This document shows positions 15,282 through 23,968 of a stretch of DNA of 38,830 nucleotides, piece by piece (position 1 is the first letter of the stretch; the number at the start of each line of letters is the position of its first letter). The notes under the pieces were generated by a model. The model was not told the origin of the DNA, did not search any database, and was given only the letters and a program-made list of their open reading frames with translations. Made by a program: the position numbers and the translations under genes. The DNA lies in the NCBI GenBank assembly GCA_016188295.1, contig JACPIA010000010.1, forward strand, positions 1-38,830, written 5' to 3'. The stretch is from Candidatus Vogelbacteria bacterium. Its GTDB lineage: Bacteria > Patescibacteriota > Minisyncoccia > Phycocordibacterales > XYD1-FULL-46-19.

Positions 15282-17201
15282 ATGGCTCTACCAGAAGCTC
15301 CTGATAGTTTGGAAAATTTAGAGAAAAAATTGTACGAGCGATCGTATATACCCAACGTGGTACCGCGGCATACTTTTACCCCACCATCCGACGGGGTCAG
15401 TAATTGGAATTCGCCACCAATAACGTCCCATCCGCCAGCTAGTGGTGGCGAGACTAATTGGATTTGGCGTCTACTGATTGGAGCGGTGATCTTTTTTATT
15501 TCCACCTTGGTAATTGGCGGTTTTTTATTGTTTCGTGGCGGTAATATCGTTTCTAATAGTAATATCGAGGTGGTGGTGCGCGGACCGACGGCAGTTAAGT
15601 CTGGTGAAGAAACCACATTGCAAATTGCGGTTACTAATCGCAATCGAGTGCCTTTAGAGTCAGCGGCTTTAGTTTTGGATTACCCGGACTCTACCAGATT
15701 ATCTGGTCCGGGCGGGGCTGAACCGGCACCGGCTCGGGTCAAAATTGATTTAGGTCCACTGGATTCTGGTCAGACTGTGACTAAATTGGTTAATCCCGTT
15801 TTTTATGGTGAGCAAAATACTAGTCAGTCAGTGGGAATCACGATTGAATATAAAGTAGATGGCTCCAATGCTTTGTTTGAAAAAGGGCATCAATACACTT
15901 TAGGGATCAATTCCTCACCGGTGGCGGTAGTGGTTGATGTTCCCTCGATGGTCAGTCCCGGTGAAAATTTTGCGGTTAAAGTTGAGATTATTTCCAACTC
16001 CCAATCGATACTTAAAAAGATCAGAGTCTTAGGCGACTTCCCTTCCGATTTTAAAATTGCCAGCAGTAATCCCGACCCTAGTGGTTCGGATCGGTCTTGG
16101 GATTTAGGCGATTTGACACCTGGCGAAAAGCGGACCATTACTTTACAAGGTTCGATTTCTGGCCAAAGTCAAGAGGTTAAGTCATTACTTTTTTCGGTTG
16201 GTACAGCTAAGCTTGGCGACAACAGCGCTTTAGATATTCCGTACGGTGATCACTTTGAAGCGATCACTCTTGAGCCGGCATCATTAGGTTTGAAAATCAG
16301 TATTAATGAATCAGTTGGTGCTGTTTACAATGCTATTGGCGGTGAGTCTCTACGTTATCGTTTAGATTGGATCAATAATACCAATACTCCACTACGTGAT
16401 GTTACTTTAGTGGCGATACTATCGGGAAATGCTTTTGATCAGAGTAGTCTTAATACTAATGGCGGGGTCTATCGTTCGCTCGATAACACGATTACTTGGA
16501 CTAAAGTAACGACTGACAAATTAGCTTTAGTTCGACCGGGAGAGAGTGGTTCTGTTAATTTTAATCTTAAAACGTTAGCCACTGCTTCAGGTCCGGGCGC
16601 TAATTTAAGTGCACCAACTATCAAGGTGAAGGTGGAGTCAACGGGTCTGACTAGTAGTGGCGGCGGGGCTGATATAGTACGGACGGTTTTAGAGCAAACG
16701 GTTAAAGTGGCTACTGCCGTGGAATTCTCGGCTAAAGCGTTGTACTCGGTGGGGGCTTTTAATAATGTTGGCCCGATGCCGCCTAAGGTAAACACCGAGA
16801 CGACGTATACTATCAAGTGGAGTTTGCTTAATACTACTAATGATCTTAAAAACGTGGCGGTGACCGCGGTTTTACCCGGTCAAGCGGTGTGGCGTGGCCA
16901 AGTTTCACCAGGGTCGGAGAAAGTCACTTTTAATGAAGATATGCGGACAATTACCTGGTCAGTGGGCACTTTGGCTCGGGGAACAGGTGTTGGAGGCGCC
17001 AGTCGCGAAGTCTCCTTCCAGATCGGTTTTACGCCGAGTGCTAATCAGGTGGGTGAGCTGGTAACATTACTAGAGCAGAGTGAATTGACGGGTACTGATA
17101 GTTTTACGGCCAAAGCGGTAAATTTGGTGCGTAGGGCCTTAAATACCAAACTATTATTTGATCCGGCCTTTGCTAATGACCCGGGAATTGTGGTTAAGTA
17201 G
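15282..17201 (+). CDS. Membrane-anchored protein with repeated beta-sandwich (DUF11/CARDB-like) domains
   Basis: 639 aa from the ATG at 15282 (the ORF track starts two codons earlier at a TTG). A cytoplasmic Pro/Ser-rich stretch of about 60 residues is followed by a transmembrane helix (WRLLIGAVIFFISTLVIGGFLLF), then about 550 residues of extracellular beta-rich repeats. Typical phrases are GEETTLQIAVTNRNRVPLE, TYTIKWSLLNTTNDLKNVAV and VLPGQAVW, which recall DUF11/CARDB adhesion modules. It is probably an envelope or attachment protein. TGATATAAT ends 7 bases before the ATG, so the transcript may be leaderless. Confidence 0.75.
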   Translation: MALPEAPDSLENLEKKLYERSYIPNVVPRHTFTPPSDGVSNWNSPPITSHPPASGGETNWIWRLLIGAVIFFISTLVIGGFLLFRGGNIVSNSNIEVVVRGPTAVKSGEETTLQIAVTNRNRVPLESAALVLDYPDSTRLSGPGGAEPAPARVKIDLGPLDSGQTVTKLVNPVFYGEQNTSQSVGITIEYKVDGSNALFEKGHQYTLGINSSPVAVVVDVPSMVSPGENFAVKVEIISNSQSILKKIRVLGDFPSDFKIASSNPDPSGSDRSWDLGDLTPGEKRTITLQGSISGQSQEVKSLLFSVGTAKLGDNSALDIPYGDHFEAITLEPASLGLKISINESVGAVYNAIGGESLRYRLDWINNTNTPLRDVTLVAILSGNAFDQSSLNTNGGVYRSLDNTITWTKVTTDKLALVRPGESGSVNFNLKTLATASGPGANLSAPTIKVKVESTGLTSSGGGADIVRTVLEQTVKVATAVEFSAKALYSVGAFNNVGPMPPKVNTETTYTIKWSLLNTTNDLKNVAVTAVLPGQAVWRGQVSPGSEKVTFNEDMRTITWSVGTLARGTGVGGASREVSFQIGFTPSANQVGELVTLLEQSELTGTDSFTAKAVNLVRRALNTKLLFDPAFANDPGIVVK

Positions 17202-17208
17202 TATAGTT

Positions 17209-18585
17209 ATGGCCGATACTAATCAAATTACGATGGAAAAATTAATTTCACTAGCTAAGCGTCGTGGCTTTATTTACCCCGGATCGGAGATTTATGGCGG
17301 AATGGCTGGGATGTACGATTTTGGACCGTATGGTGTGGAACTGCTTAATAATCTTAAACGAGCCTGGTGGAAAGAGTATATCCAAAAGCGAAATGATTAT
17401 GTCGGGCTTGATTCAGCGATTTTTAAAGATCCACGAGTATGGGAAGCTTCAGGTCATCTCAGTAGTTTTTCTGATCCTTTGTCGGAATGCAAAAAATGTA
17501 ATACTCGTATCCGGGTTGATAAAGAGCTTGGGAAGATTGGCGTAACAGCTGATGAAAAAATGTCAGAAGCAGATTTAAACACTTTGTTTAGCGAGCATAA
17601 AACTAAAATTAAATGTCCTAAATGTAACTCGAGTGATTTTACCCCAGTTCGGGCTTTTAATCTGTTAGTTAAAACCAATATGGGTGACTTTACCGGTAAA
17701 AATGAACAGCCGACTTATTTACCAGGTGAGGCGTGTCAGGGTATTTATCTTAATTTTAAGAATGTGGTGGATACAACTCGAGTAAAAGTGCCATTTGGTA
17801 TCGCCCAAATCGGCAAAGCCTTTCGTAACGAGATTTCCCCACGAAACTTTCTCTTTCGGACGCGGGAGATGGAACAGGCGGATACGCAGTATTTTGTCCG
17901 CCCAAATGAAAATAAAGAAGCTTATCAAAAAATCAAGCAGGAGCGCTGGTCTTGGTATTTAAAAATGGGTATTAAGGAAGAAAATTTGCGCTGGAAACAA
18001 CATGACAATTTGGTGTTTTATGCTTCTGATGCCTGGGATATCGAGTACAACTTCCCTTCCTACGGTTTTGATGAGTTGGAGGGGATTCACGATCGTACGG
18101 ATTATGATTTAACTCAACATATGAAGTACTCGGGGACGGATCTCAATTACACTGATCCGCATACCAGTGGAAAATACATCCCTTGGATTTTGGAAACGTC
18201 GGTTGGCTTAGGACGGATGTTTTTGGCTTTTATCTCCGATGCTTATGTAGAGGATGAGTTGGGTGGTGAGACTAGGACAGTACTAAAATTAGCTAAAGAA
18301 TTGGCGCCAATTAAAGCGGCCGTTTTTCCCTTACTTAAAAACAAACCAGAGTTAGTGGCCAAGGCGCGACAAATTTTTGATTTTCTTAAAGAGGAGATGA
18401 TGTGTGAGTGGGACGATAACGGTAATATTGGCAAGCGCTATCGTCGTCAGGATGAAATTGGTACACCATACTGTGTTACCATTGATTTTGATACTTTAGA
18501 AAATGATACCGTTACTGTCCGCGACCGCGACACCGGCGAGCAAGAGCGTGTGGCCATCAAAGATCTCATTAATTTTTTGAAATGA
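17209..18585 (+). CDS. glyS: Glycine-tRNA ligase (alpha2, class II)
   Basis: 458 aa from the ATG at 17209; the ORF track extension overlaps the upstream gene and is rejected. It is the single-chain dimeric form: LAKRRGFIYPGSEIYGGMAGMYDFGPYG, then CKKCNTRI...CPKCNSS forming a zinc-type insertion. Class II motif 2 is KAFRNEISPRNFLFRTREMEQAD and motif 3 ETSVGLGRMFLAF. The C-terminal anticodon-binding domain starts near residue 360. It charges tRNA-Gly. No SD sequence; it starts 7 bases after the previous gene. Confidence 0.97.
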   Translation: MADTNQITMEKLISLAKRRGFIYPGSEIYGGMAGMYDFGPYGVELLNNLKRAWWKEYIQKRNDYVGLDSAIFKDPRVWEASGHLSSFSDPLSECKKCNTRIRVDKELGKIGVTADEKMSEADLNTLFSEHKTKIKCPKCNSSDFTPVRAFNLLVKTNMGDFTGKNEQPTYLPGEACQGIYLNFKNVVDTTRVKVPFGIAQIGKAFRNEISPRNFLFRTREMEQADTQYFVRPNENKEAYQKIKQERWSWYLKMGIKEENLRWKQHDNLVFYASDAWDIEYNFPSYGFDELEGIHDRTDYDLTQHMKYSGTDLNYTDPHTSGKYIPWILETSVGLGRMFLAFISDAYVEDELGGETRTVLKLAKELAPIKAAVFPLLKNKPELVAKARQIFDFLKEEMMCEWDDNGNIGKRYRRQDEIGTPYCVTIDFDTLENDTVTVRDRDTGEQERVAIKDLINFLK

Positions 18586-18731
18586 TTAACAATAATCATC
18601 ACTAAGAATAATTGCCAATTGTGTCAAATAAATGCCATGACAGAAAAATGGCACCATTGAGTTCTTTAAATAACATATTGTGATTTGTGTCAAATTTGAA
18701 GGGGGGCGAGGGGTATGATAAGGTGAGGCCG

Positions 18732-20000
18732 ATGTCAGTCTCTAAACACACTCTCGCCAATGGTCTCAAGGTCATTTTTGTGCCTAAACCGGATACCCAA
18801 GCCGTGACCACTTTGGTGCTAGTTGAGGCTGGATCAAAGTACGAGGACAAGCGCAATAATGGTATTTCCCATTTCCTCGAACACATGTGTTTTAAAGGTA
18901 CTACTCGTCGACCTAAAGCCAGTGACATTAGTATGGAACTCGACAGTTTGGGAGCTAAATATAATGCCTTTACCGCTCAAGAGTATACCGGCTATTATGC
19001 TAAGGTGCAGTCTAAACATTTTGCTCAAGCTTTTGATTTAATTGCCGATATGTATTTGCATCCGCTGTTTGATGCTAAAGAGATTGATAAAGAGCGTGGG
19101 GTAATTATTGAGGAAATCAATATGTACGAGGATAATCCAGCTCGTGGCGTTCAGGATTACATTATGGAGGTGTTATACGGTAATCAGCCGGCCGGTTGGA
19201 CGATCACCGGCTCCAAAGCGGCGGTAAAGCGGTTTAAGCGGCGCGATTTTATTAAATATCGCGCCGCTCATTATTTACCCCAAACGACTACAGTAGTTAT
19301 TGCTGGGCGCTTTAATCAACGCGAGGCCATCGCTTTAATTAAAAAAACCTTTGGTGGAATGCCGGCGGGCACTGCTTTACCTAAAAAGGCGGTGGTGGAA
19401 AAGCAGTCTAAACCAGTCGTCGCTATTAAATACAAGCAGTCTGATCAGGCTCATTTAGTGATCGCCTTCCGCTCCAGGCCGATGTCGCACAAAGATACTT
19501 ATGCATTGGATGTGCTCTCCTCCGTTTTAGGTGGCGGGATGAGTTCGCGATTGACCCAAAAAATCCGTGACGAATTGGGTGCGGCTTACTACGTTTGGGC
19601 TTGTGATGATAGTTACACTGACCATGGTTTGTTTGAGGTATCTGTTGGTGCCGATACTAAACGAGCACCTGATATCGTTAAAACTATTTTAACTGAGTGT
19701 CGTCGCCTTAAGCGCGAAACGGTGTCGGCCGCTGAGCTCCGCCGGGTTAAAGATCATATCTTAGGTAATCTGTATTTAGACTTAGAATCATCTAATAATG
19801 TGGCCAATTTTTACGGTATGCAACAAGTGCTTAAACATAAGATTGAGCCACCACTCGCTTATGCTAAAAAGATTGAGGCGGTGACCGCCCGGCAATTAAA
19901 ACGCCTGGCTGGCGAAATTTTTGTGGCCAACAATCTAAATTGTGCTTTGATTGGACCTTTTACCAATAAACGGGATTTTGAACGAGTACTTAATATATAG
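18732..20000 (+). CDS. M16 family zinc metallopeptidase
   Basis: 422 aa from the ATG at 18732. The track start at GTG 18687 would cover the -10 box TATGAT (18714-18719). It has the inverted zinc motif HFLEH (H47, E50, H51) and the downstream ligand region EEINMYEDNPARGVQD. The C-terminal inactive M16 half contains LSSVLGGGMSSRLTQKIRDELGAAYYV. Relatives are processing-peptidase-like enzymes such as PqqL/MPP-beta and YmxG, which degrade peptides. No signal peptide, so it is cytoplasmic. AAGGTGAGG 7 bases upstream may act as a weak SD sequence. Confidence 0.93.
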   Translation: MSVSKHTLANGLKVIFVPKPDTQAVTTLVLVEAGSKYEDKRNNGISHFLEHMCFKGTTRRPKASDISMELDSLGAKYNAFTAQEYTGYYAKVQSKHFAQAFDLIADMYLHPLFDAKEIDKERGVIIEEINMYEDNPARGVQDYIMEVLYGNQPAGWTITGSKAAVKRFKRRDFIKYRAAHYLPQTTTVVIAGRFNQREAIALIKKTFGGMPAGTALPKKAVVEKQSKPVVAIKYKQSDQAHLVIAFRSRPMSHKDTYALDVLSSVLGGGMSSRLTQKIRDELGAAYYVWACDDSYTDHGLFEVSVGADTKRAPDIVKTILTECRRLKRETVSAAELRRVKDHILGNLYLDLESSNNVANFYGMQQVLKHKIEPPLAYAKKIEAVTARQLKRLAGEIFVANNLNCALIGPFTNKRDFERVLNI

Positions 20001-20006
20001 TATAAT
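19978..20006 (+). promoter_or_regulatory. Near-consensus promoter giving a leaderless start
   Basis: TTGAAC (19978-19983), a 17-base spacer and TATAAT (20001-20006) lie at the end of the peptidase gene. Only CAACCC separates the -10 box from the ATG at 20013, so transcription should begin at or next to the start codon. Confidence 0.75.
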
Positions 20007-20012
20007 CAACCC

Positions 20013-21080
20013 ATGTCTGATCTACGCGACCACATTTCTATTAGCATCAGTACTGGTACTCTTGTCCGGGTCATTGTTATTTTAGCGATCACCGGTATTC
20101 TCTTTTTGTTACGGGACTTGGTATTGATTATTTTAACTGCGGTGGTTATTGCCACAGCTATTGAACCAATGACCCGTTGGTGTATTAGGTACCACATGCC
20201 GCGAGTGCTAGCGGTGGTGGGTATTTATTTGTTAGCTTTTGCTTTAATTTTTGTCTCGATTTATATTTTTGTCCCACCGCTCTTTAGTGACTTAAATCAA
20301 TTGTCTCAAACTTTGCCGGATCAGATCACTGCTCTAGGTGGCAATCAAAGTGGCTTGGATCCGTTGTCCTCGATTACTGGGGGTTTTGCTACTAGTTTTT
20401 CTCTTAAAGATATTGTTGATTCGGCTCAAGATCGCATTGCTGAGTTCTCAGGCGGCCTCTTCCAAACTGGTATTACTATCTTTGGTAGTGCTATTAGTTT
20501 TATTATTGTCTTGGTGGTCTCGTTTTACTTGGCGGTGCAAGAAAATGGAGTGGAGAACTTTCTTCGCATTGTTACTCCTGCTAAGAGTGAAAAATATATC
20601 ATCAATTTATGGCGCCGTTCCCAATTTAAAATCGGTCGTTGGTTTAAAGGACAATTGGTGCTCGGTTTAATTATTGGTGTGTTGGTCTATCTCGGCTTAA
20701 CTATTTTAGGAGTGCGTTATGCTCTGACTTTGGGTATTTTAGCGGCGGTATTTGAGTTGGTGCCCTTTTTTGGCCCAATTCTTTCGGCAGTACCGGGAAT
20801 ATTATTTGGTTTTGGTGAGGGTGTGCAGATGGGCTTAGTGGTGATCGGTTTTTACATTATTATCCAACAGTTTGAAAATCATTTAATCTACCCGCTGGTA
20901 GTTAAAAAAATCGTTGGTGTACCGCCACTGTTAGTGATCTTGTCTTTAATTGTCGGTGGACAATTAGCCGGCTTTTTAGGTTTTATCTTGGCGGTACCCA
21001 TTGCCACGGTATTGATGGAATTAGCTGGCGATGTCGAGCGGCAAAAATTGGCCGCTAACAATATCACCGCTAATGAGTAA
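20013..21080 (+). CDS. AI-2E/PerM-type multipass membrane transporter
   Basis: 355 aa with the AI-2E transporter (formerly UPF0118) layout. Two or three N-terminal helices come first (LVRVIVILAITGILFLLRDLVLIILTAVVIATAIEP), then a soluble loop around residues 85-145, then a C-terminal helical block with PFFGPILSAVPGILFG and FENHLIYPLVVKKIVGVPPLLVILSLIVGG, the most conserved family segment. The transported substrate is unknown for most members. metG starts inside its last codons (ATGAGTAA overlap). Confidence 0.92.
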   Translation: MSDLRDHISISISTGTLVRVIVILAITGILFLLRDLVLIILTAVVIATAIEPMTRWCIRYHMPRVLAVVGIYLLAFALIFVSIYIFVPPLFSDLNQLSQTLPDQITALGGNQSGLDPLSSITGGFATSFSLKDIVDSAQDRIAEFSGGLFQTGITIFGSAISFIIVLVVSFYLAVQENGVENFLRIVTPAKSEKYIINLWRRSQFKIGRWFKGQLVLGLIIGVLVYLGLTILGVRYALTLGILAAVFELVPFFGPILSAVPGILFGFGEGVQMGLVVIGFYIIIQQFENHLIYPLVVKKIVGVPPLLVILSLIVGGQLAGFLGFILAVPIATVLMELAGDVERQKLAANNITANE

Positions 21081-22494
21081 ATCTTTTTACATTACCACTA
21101 CTTTACCGTACGTTAACGCCGAGCCACATATTGGTTTTGCATTAGAGTTGGTCCAGGCCGATATTATTGCTCGAGTTAAGCGTCTTCACGGAGACGTATT
21201 TTTTAATACCGGTACTGACGAGCATGGTTTAAAAGTGTATCGGGCGGCCGAAGCGGTTAATTTACCACCACAAGAGTATGTGAATGGTTTTGCTGAGCGT
21301 TATTTGGAATTGCAAAAAAGACTTAATGTTACTACCGATGCTTTTCTGCGGACAACTAGTAGTGCTCATATTGTCGCGGCCCAAGAATTATGGCGCCGAT
21401 GTAGCAAAGATATAGAAAAAAGAGGTTTTAAGGGATTGTACTGCGTTGGTTGCGAAGCGTTTGTTAAAGAAAATGATTTAATTGATGGCAAATGCACAGA
21501 TCATAATACTGTACCGGAGATAGTGGAGGAGGAAAACTGGTTTTTTAAAGTATCTAATGAATATAAAAGCAAAATTTTAACTTATTTAAAACAAGCGAGC
21601 GTTATCATACCCGAGTCGCGGCGACTGGAGGCGATTGATTTTGTTAAAAATGGTTTTGGCGATTTTAGTGTCTCGCGGCCTAAAGAGCGCTTACCGTGGG
21701 GGATACCGGTTCCCGGGGACGATAGTCAAGTGATGTATGTTTGGTTTGACGCTTTGACTAATTACATTTCCACCCTTGGTTGGCCGGCAGAGGGTCGTCA
21801 TTTTAACCGGTTTTGGCAAGAAGGGGAGACGGTCCAATTAGCCGGTAAAGATCAAGTACGTTTCCAATCTTTGATGTGGCAGGTGATGCTTCTCTCGGCC
21901 AAAATCAAGTTGACCGACAAGGTGGTGTATCATGGGCACATTACCAGTGAAGGTAGAAAGATGAGTAAAAGTATTGGCAATGTGGTTAATCCGTTTGATC
22001 TGATCGATGAGTATGGTACCGATGCAGTGCGTTACTTTTTGGGACGACACATTAATCCGTTTGCAGATTCTGATTTTACGTTGGAACGTTTTAAGGAGGC
22101 GTACCACTCTGGTCTGGCTAATGGTCTAGGTAATTTAATCAGTCGAGTAATGAAGATGGCTCAGGATAATTTAATCCAAATACCAACTACTCCGGACCAT
22201 ACTATCTCGGCCGAGTTTTGGAACTTACTCGACAATTTTGAGTTTAATAAAGCGACTGATTTAATTTGGCAGGAGATTACGATGTTGGATCAAAAAATCC
22301 AAACCACCGAGCCGTTTAAACTAGTAAAAATTGATCGTGAGCAGGGTGTCAAATTAATCAGCGAATTGGTGGTTGATTTGTATACCATCGCTCGAATGTT
22401 AAGTCCGATCATGCCCGAGACTAGTACAATGATTAAAGATTTAATCAAAACTAATCGAGCGCCAGAGAAGCCTATTTTTCCTCGCAAAGACTGA
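21073..22494 (+). CDS. metG: Methionine-tRNA ligase (short form, HIGF variant)
   Basis: 473 aa from the ATG at 21073, overlapping the upstream stop by 8 bases; the track start at 21031 is inside the transporter gene. The catalytic domain reads ITTTLPYVNAEPHIGFALELVQAD, so the class I HIGH motif is HIGF (19-22). NTGTDEHGLK, CVGCEAFV and KMSKS at 296-300 (GRKMSKSIGNVVNP) follow. The anticodon-binding helical domain is present, but the C-terminal tRNA-binding domain of long forms is absent. From memory the HIGF variant recurs in Parcubacteria; not verified. tatD overlaps the stop (TGATG). Confidence 0.95.
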   Translation: MSKSFYITTTLPYVNAEPHIGFALELVQADIIARVKRLHGDVFFNTGTDEHGLKVYRAAEAVNLPPQEYVNGFAERYLELQKRLNVTTDAFLRTTSSAHIVAAQELWRRCSKDIEKRGFKGLYCVGCEAFVKENDLIDGKCTDHNTVPEIVEEENWFFKVSNEYKSKILTYLKQASVIIPESRRLEAIDFVKNGFGDFSVSRPKERLPWGIPVPGDDSQVMYVWFDALTNYISTLGWPAEGRHFNRFWQEGETVQLAGKDQVRFQSLMWQVMLLSAKIKLTDKVVYHGHITSEGRKMSKSIGNVVNPFDLIDEYGTDAVRYFLGRHINPFADSDFTLERFKEAYHSGLANGLGNLISRVMKMAQDNLIQIPTTPDHTISAEFWNLLDNFEFNKATDLIWQEITMLDQKIQTTEPFKLVKIDREQGVKLISELVVDLYTIARMLSPIMPETSTMIKDLIKTNRAPEKPIFPRKD

Positions 22495-23273
22495 TGAAAT
22501 TGATCGATATCCATTCTCATCTCAACTTTCCGGACTTTGATAGTGATCGGGAGGAGGTGATCCAAAAATTAAAAAAAGAGGGTATTGCGACTATTACTGT
22601 TGGCACTAATCTACAAACTAGTCGTGAGGCGGTCGCATTAGCTGAGCGGTATGAGCACTTGTGGGCCACGGTGGGTATTCATCCACATGAGGCGAGCGAG
22701 ACCTATGATTCAGTCGAGTTGCTTGAGTTGACTAAACATCCTAAAACGGTGGCGATTGGCGAATGTGGTTTGGATTATTTTAAATTAGCCGATGAATCGT
22801 TAAAGCATAAACAAAAAGAATTATTTTTAGCCCAGATTGAGATCGCGAGACAAGTGGGCAAGCCGCTAATGCTCCATATCCGTGAGGCTTATGAAAAGGT
22901 GCTGGCGATCTTAGAACAGAATAAAGACATTAAAGCTCATGCTCACTTTTTTGCCGGTGATTGGGAGGTGGCTAAAAAGTTTTTAGCTTTGGGGCATACC
23001 TTGTCGGTTACGGGGGTAATCACTTTTACCACTGATTATGATGAGGTGATTAAAAATATCCCCTTAGACCGACTTATGATTGAGACCGATGCGCCCTACG
23101 TTGCGCCGGTACCCTATCGCGGTAAACGTTGTGAGCCGGCCTATGTGAAGTATGTCGCCAAAAGAATCGCCGAAATTAAAGGCCTCACCTTTAACGAGGT
23201 GGCACAAGTAACTAGCCAAAATACTAAGAGAGTGTTTAATCTTCAAAACCAAACATTCAATGTTTGGTTTTGA
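22494..23273 (+). CDS. tatD: TatD-family metal-dependent hydrolase/DNase
   Basis: 259 aa. TIM-barrel amidohydrolase: DIHSHLN (H7, H9), the metal-bridging Glu in AIGECGLDYF, LMLHIREAYEKVL, HAHFFAGD and the final Asp in MIETDAPYVAP. TatD enzymes are 3'-5' exonucleases acting in DNA repair or quality control. It is translationally coupled to metG, the usual metG-tatD pair. The last ten residues (LQNQTFNVWF) are encoded by a long palindrome and are probably not part of the ancestral protein. Confidence 0.95.
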   Translation: MKLIDIHSHLNFPDFDSDREEVIQKLKKEGIATITVGTNLQTSREAVALAERYEHLWATVGIHPHEASETYDSVELLELTKHPKTVAIGECGLDYFKLADESLKHKQKELFLAQIEIARQVGKPLMLHIREAYEKVLAILEQNKDIKAHAHFFAGDWEVAKKFLALGHTLSVTGVITFTTDYDEVIKNIPLDRLMIETDAPYVAPVPYRGKRCEPAYVKYVAKRIAEIKGLTFNEVAQVTSQNTKRVFNLQNQTFNVWF

Positions 23274-23275
23274 AG
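23241..23275. repeat. Long palindrome covering the tatD stop codon
   Basis: CTTCAAAACCAAACA (23241-23255) pairs perfectly with TGTTTGGTTTTGAAG (23261-23275) over 15 bp, with loop TTCAA. The TGA stop of tatD (23271-23273) lies inside. No T-run follows, so it may be a processing or stability hairpin or an inserted palindromic element rather than a classical terminator. Confidence 0.7.
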
Positions 23276-23351
23276 ACGATAAAACCACGATCGTATTTTT
23301 GTTGTCATATAACTTAAAACTCAAATAAAAGCTTAATCTAAAAAATAAATA

Positions 23352-23375
23352 GTGCTATAATTAGGATAGAAGGAG
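23352..23375 (+). promoter_or_regulatory. Extended -10 promoter and SD of the Nudix gene
   Basis: TGCTATAAT (23352-23360) is an extended -10 box with a poor -35 match. AAGGAGA follows at 23369-23375, 10 bases before the ATG. The 112-base gap after tatD otherwise holds AT-rich sequence and the short palindrome ACGATCGT. Confidence 0.6.
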
Positions 23376-23385
23376 AACCCTAACT

Positions 23386-23886
23386 ATGGAAACTAAACCA
23401 GGACTAGGGCGAGCGGTGCTGGCCTTTTTTGTAAAAAACGGACAAGTACTTTTGGCGCTTAAAAAGCAAAAAATTGGCGCCGGTCTTTTGAACGGTTATG
23501 GTGGGGAGATTGAAAAGGGTGAGACGCCAACCGCGGCGATTATTAGAGAAGTCAGGCAGGAATGTGGGGTTAAATTAATCCTAAACTCATTGATTGAGCG
23601 AGGAATGATTAGATTCCATAATCCCAAGCCGGGCGGCAAGGTCTTTGTCTGCGAGGTCTGTATGTTTGTAGTCACTGACTGGCAAGGCTCACCTAAGGAG
23701 AGTGATGAGATGGGTAAACCGGAATGGTTTCCCATTGACGACCTGCCTTTCAGTAAGATGATGGTAGCTGATAAATTATGGTTGCCATACGTTTTAGATC
23801 TTAAAAAGGAGGGTCAGTTAGAAGGGGATGTCTGTTACAGTCCAGAGCAGAAAAAGGTTGAGAACCATGTGTTGTTAACTCGCTAA
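23386..23886 (+). CDS. Nudix hydrolase, MTH1/8-oxo-dGTPase-like
   Basis: 166 aa. The Nudix box is GGEIEKGETPTAAIIREVRQECGV (G-x5-E-x7-REVxQE-x-G-V); Gln replaces the usual first Glu of the EE pair while the last Glu is kept. The preceding LLNGYGGEIEKGE recalls the MTH1 branch that hydrolyses oxidised purine dNTPs. The later WFPIDDLPFSKMMVADKLWLP fits the same branch. It is a lone transcription unit with its own promoter, SD sequence and terminator. Substrate is inferred. Confidence 0.92.
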   Translation: METKPGLGRAVLAFFVKNGQVLLALKKQKIGAGLLNGYGGEIEKGETPTAAIIREVRQECGVKLILNSLIERGMIRFHNPKPGGKVFVCEVCMFVVTDWQGSPKESDEMGKPEWFPIDDLPFSKMMVADKLWLPYVLDLKKEGQLEGDVCYSPEQKKVENHVLLTR

Positions 23887-23891
23887 GTGTC

Positions 23892-23931
23892 AACGGGGTA
23901 GTGGTATCAGCCATCACCTCGTTTTATTTTT
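23892..23931 (+). terminator. Rho-independent terminator after the Nudix gene
   Basis: AACGGGGTAGTGG pairs with CCATCACCTCGTT (12 of 13 positions including G-T pairs) around TATCAG, followed by TTTTATTTTT. The T-tract runs into the -35 box of the rpsF promoter. Confidence 0.82.
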
Positions 23932-23958
23932 GACTTTTGGAGGGGGGTTTGGTACGAT
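23930..23958 (+). promoter_or_regulatory. Promoter of rpsF-ssb-rpsR
   Basis: TTGACT (23930-23935), a 17-base G-rich spacer and TACGAT (23953-23958). The rpsF ATG is only 10 bases further, leaving a leader of a few bases at most. Confidence 0.75.
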
Positions 23959-23968
23959 ACTCGTACTT

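Noticed and set aside
17158-17208. Upstream-extended start of GlyRS in the ORF track
   Set aside because: It would overlap the previous gene by more than 40 bases; MADTNQITMEKL at 17209 is the natural family start.
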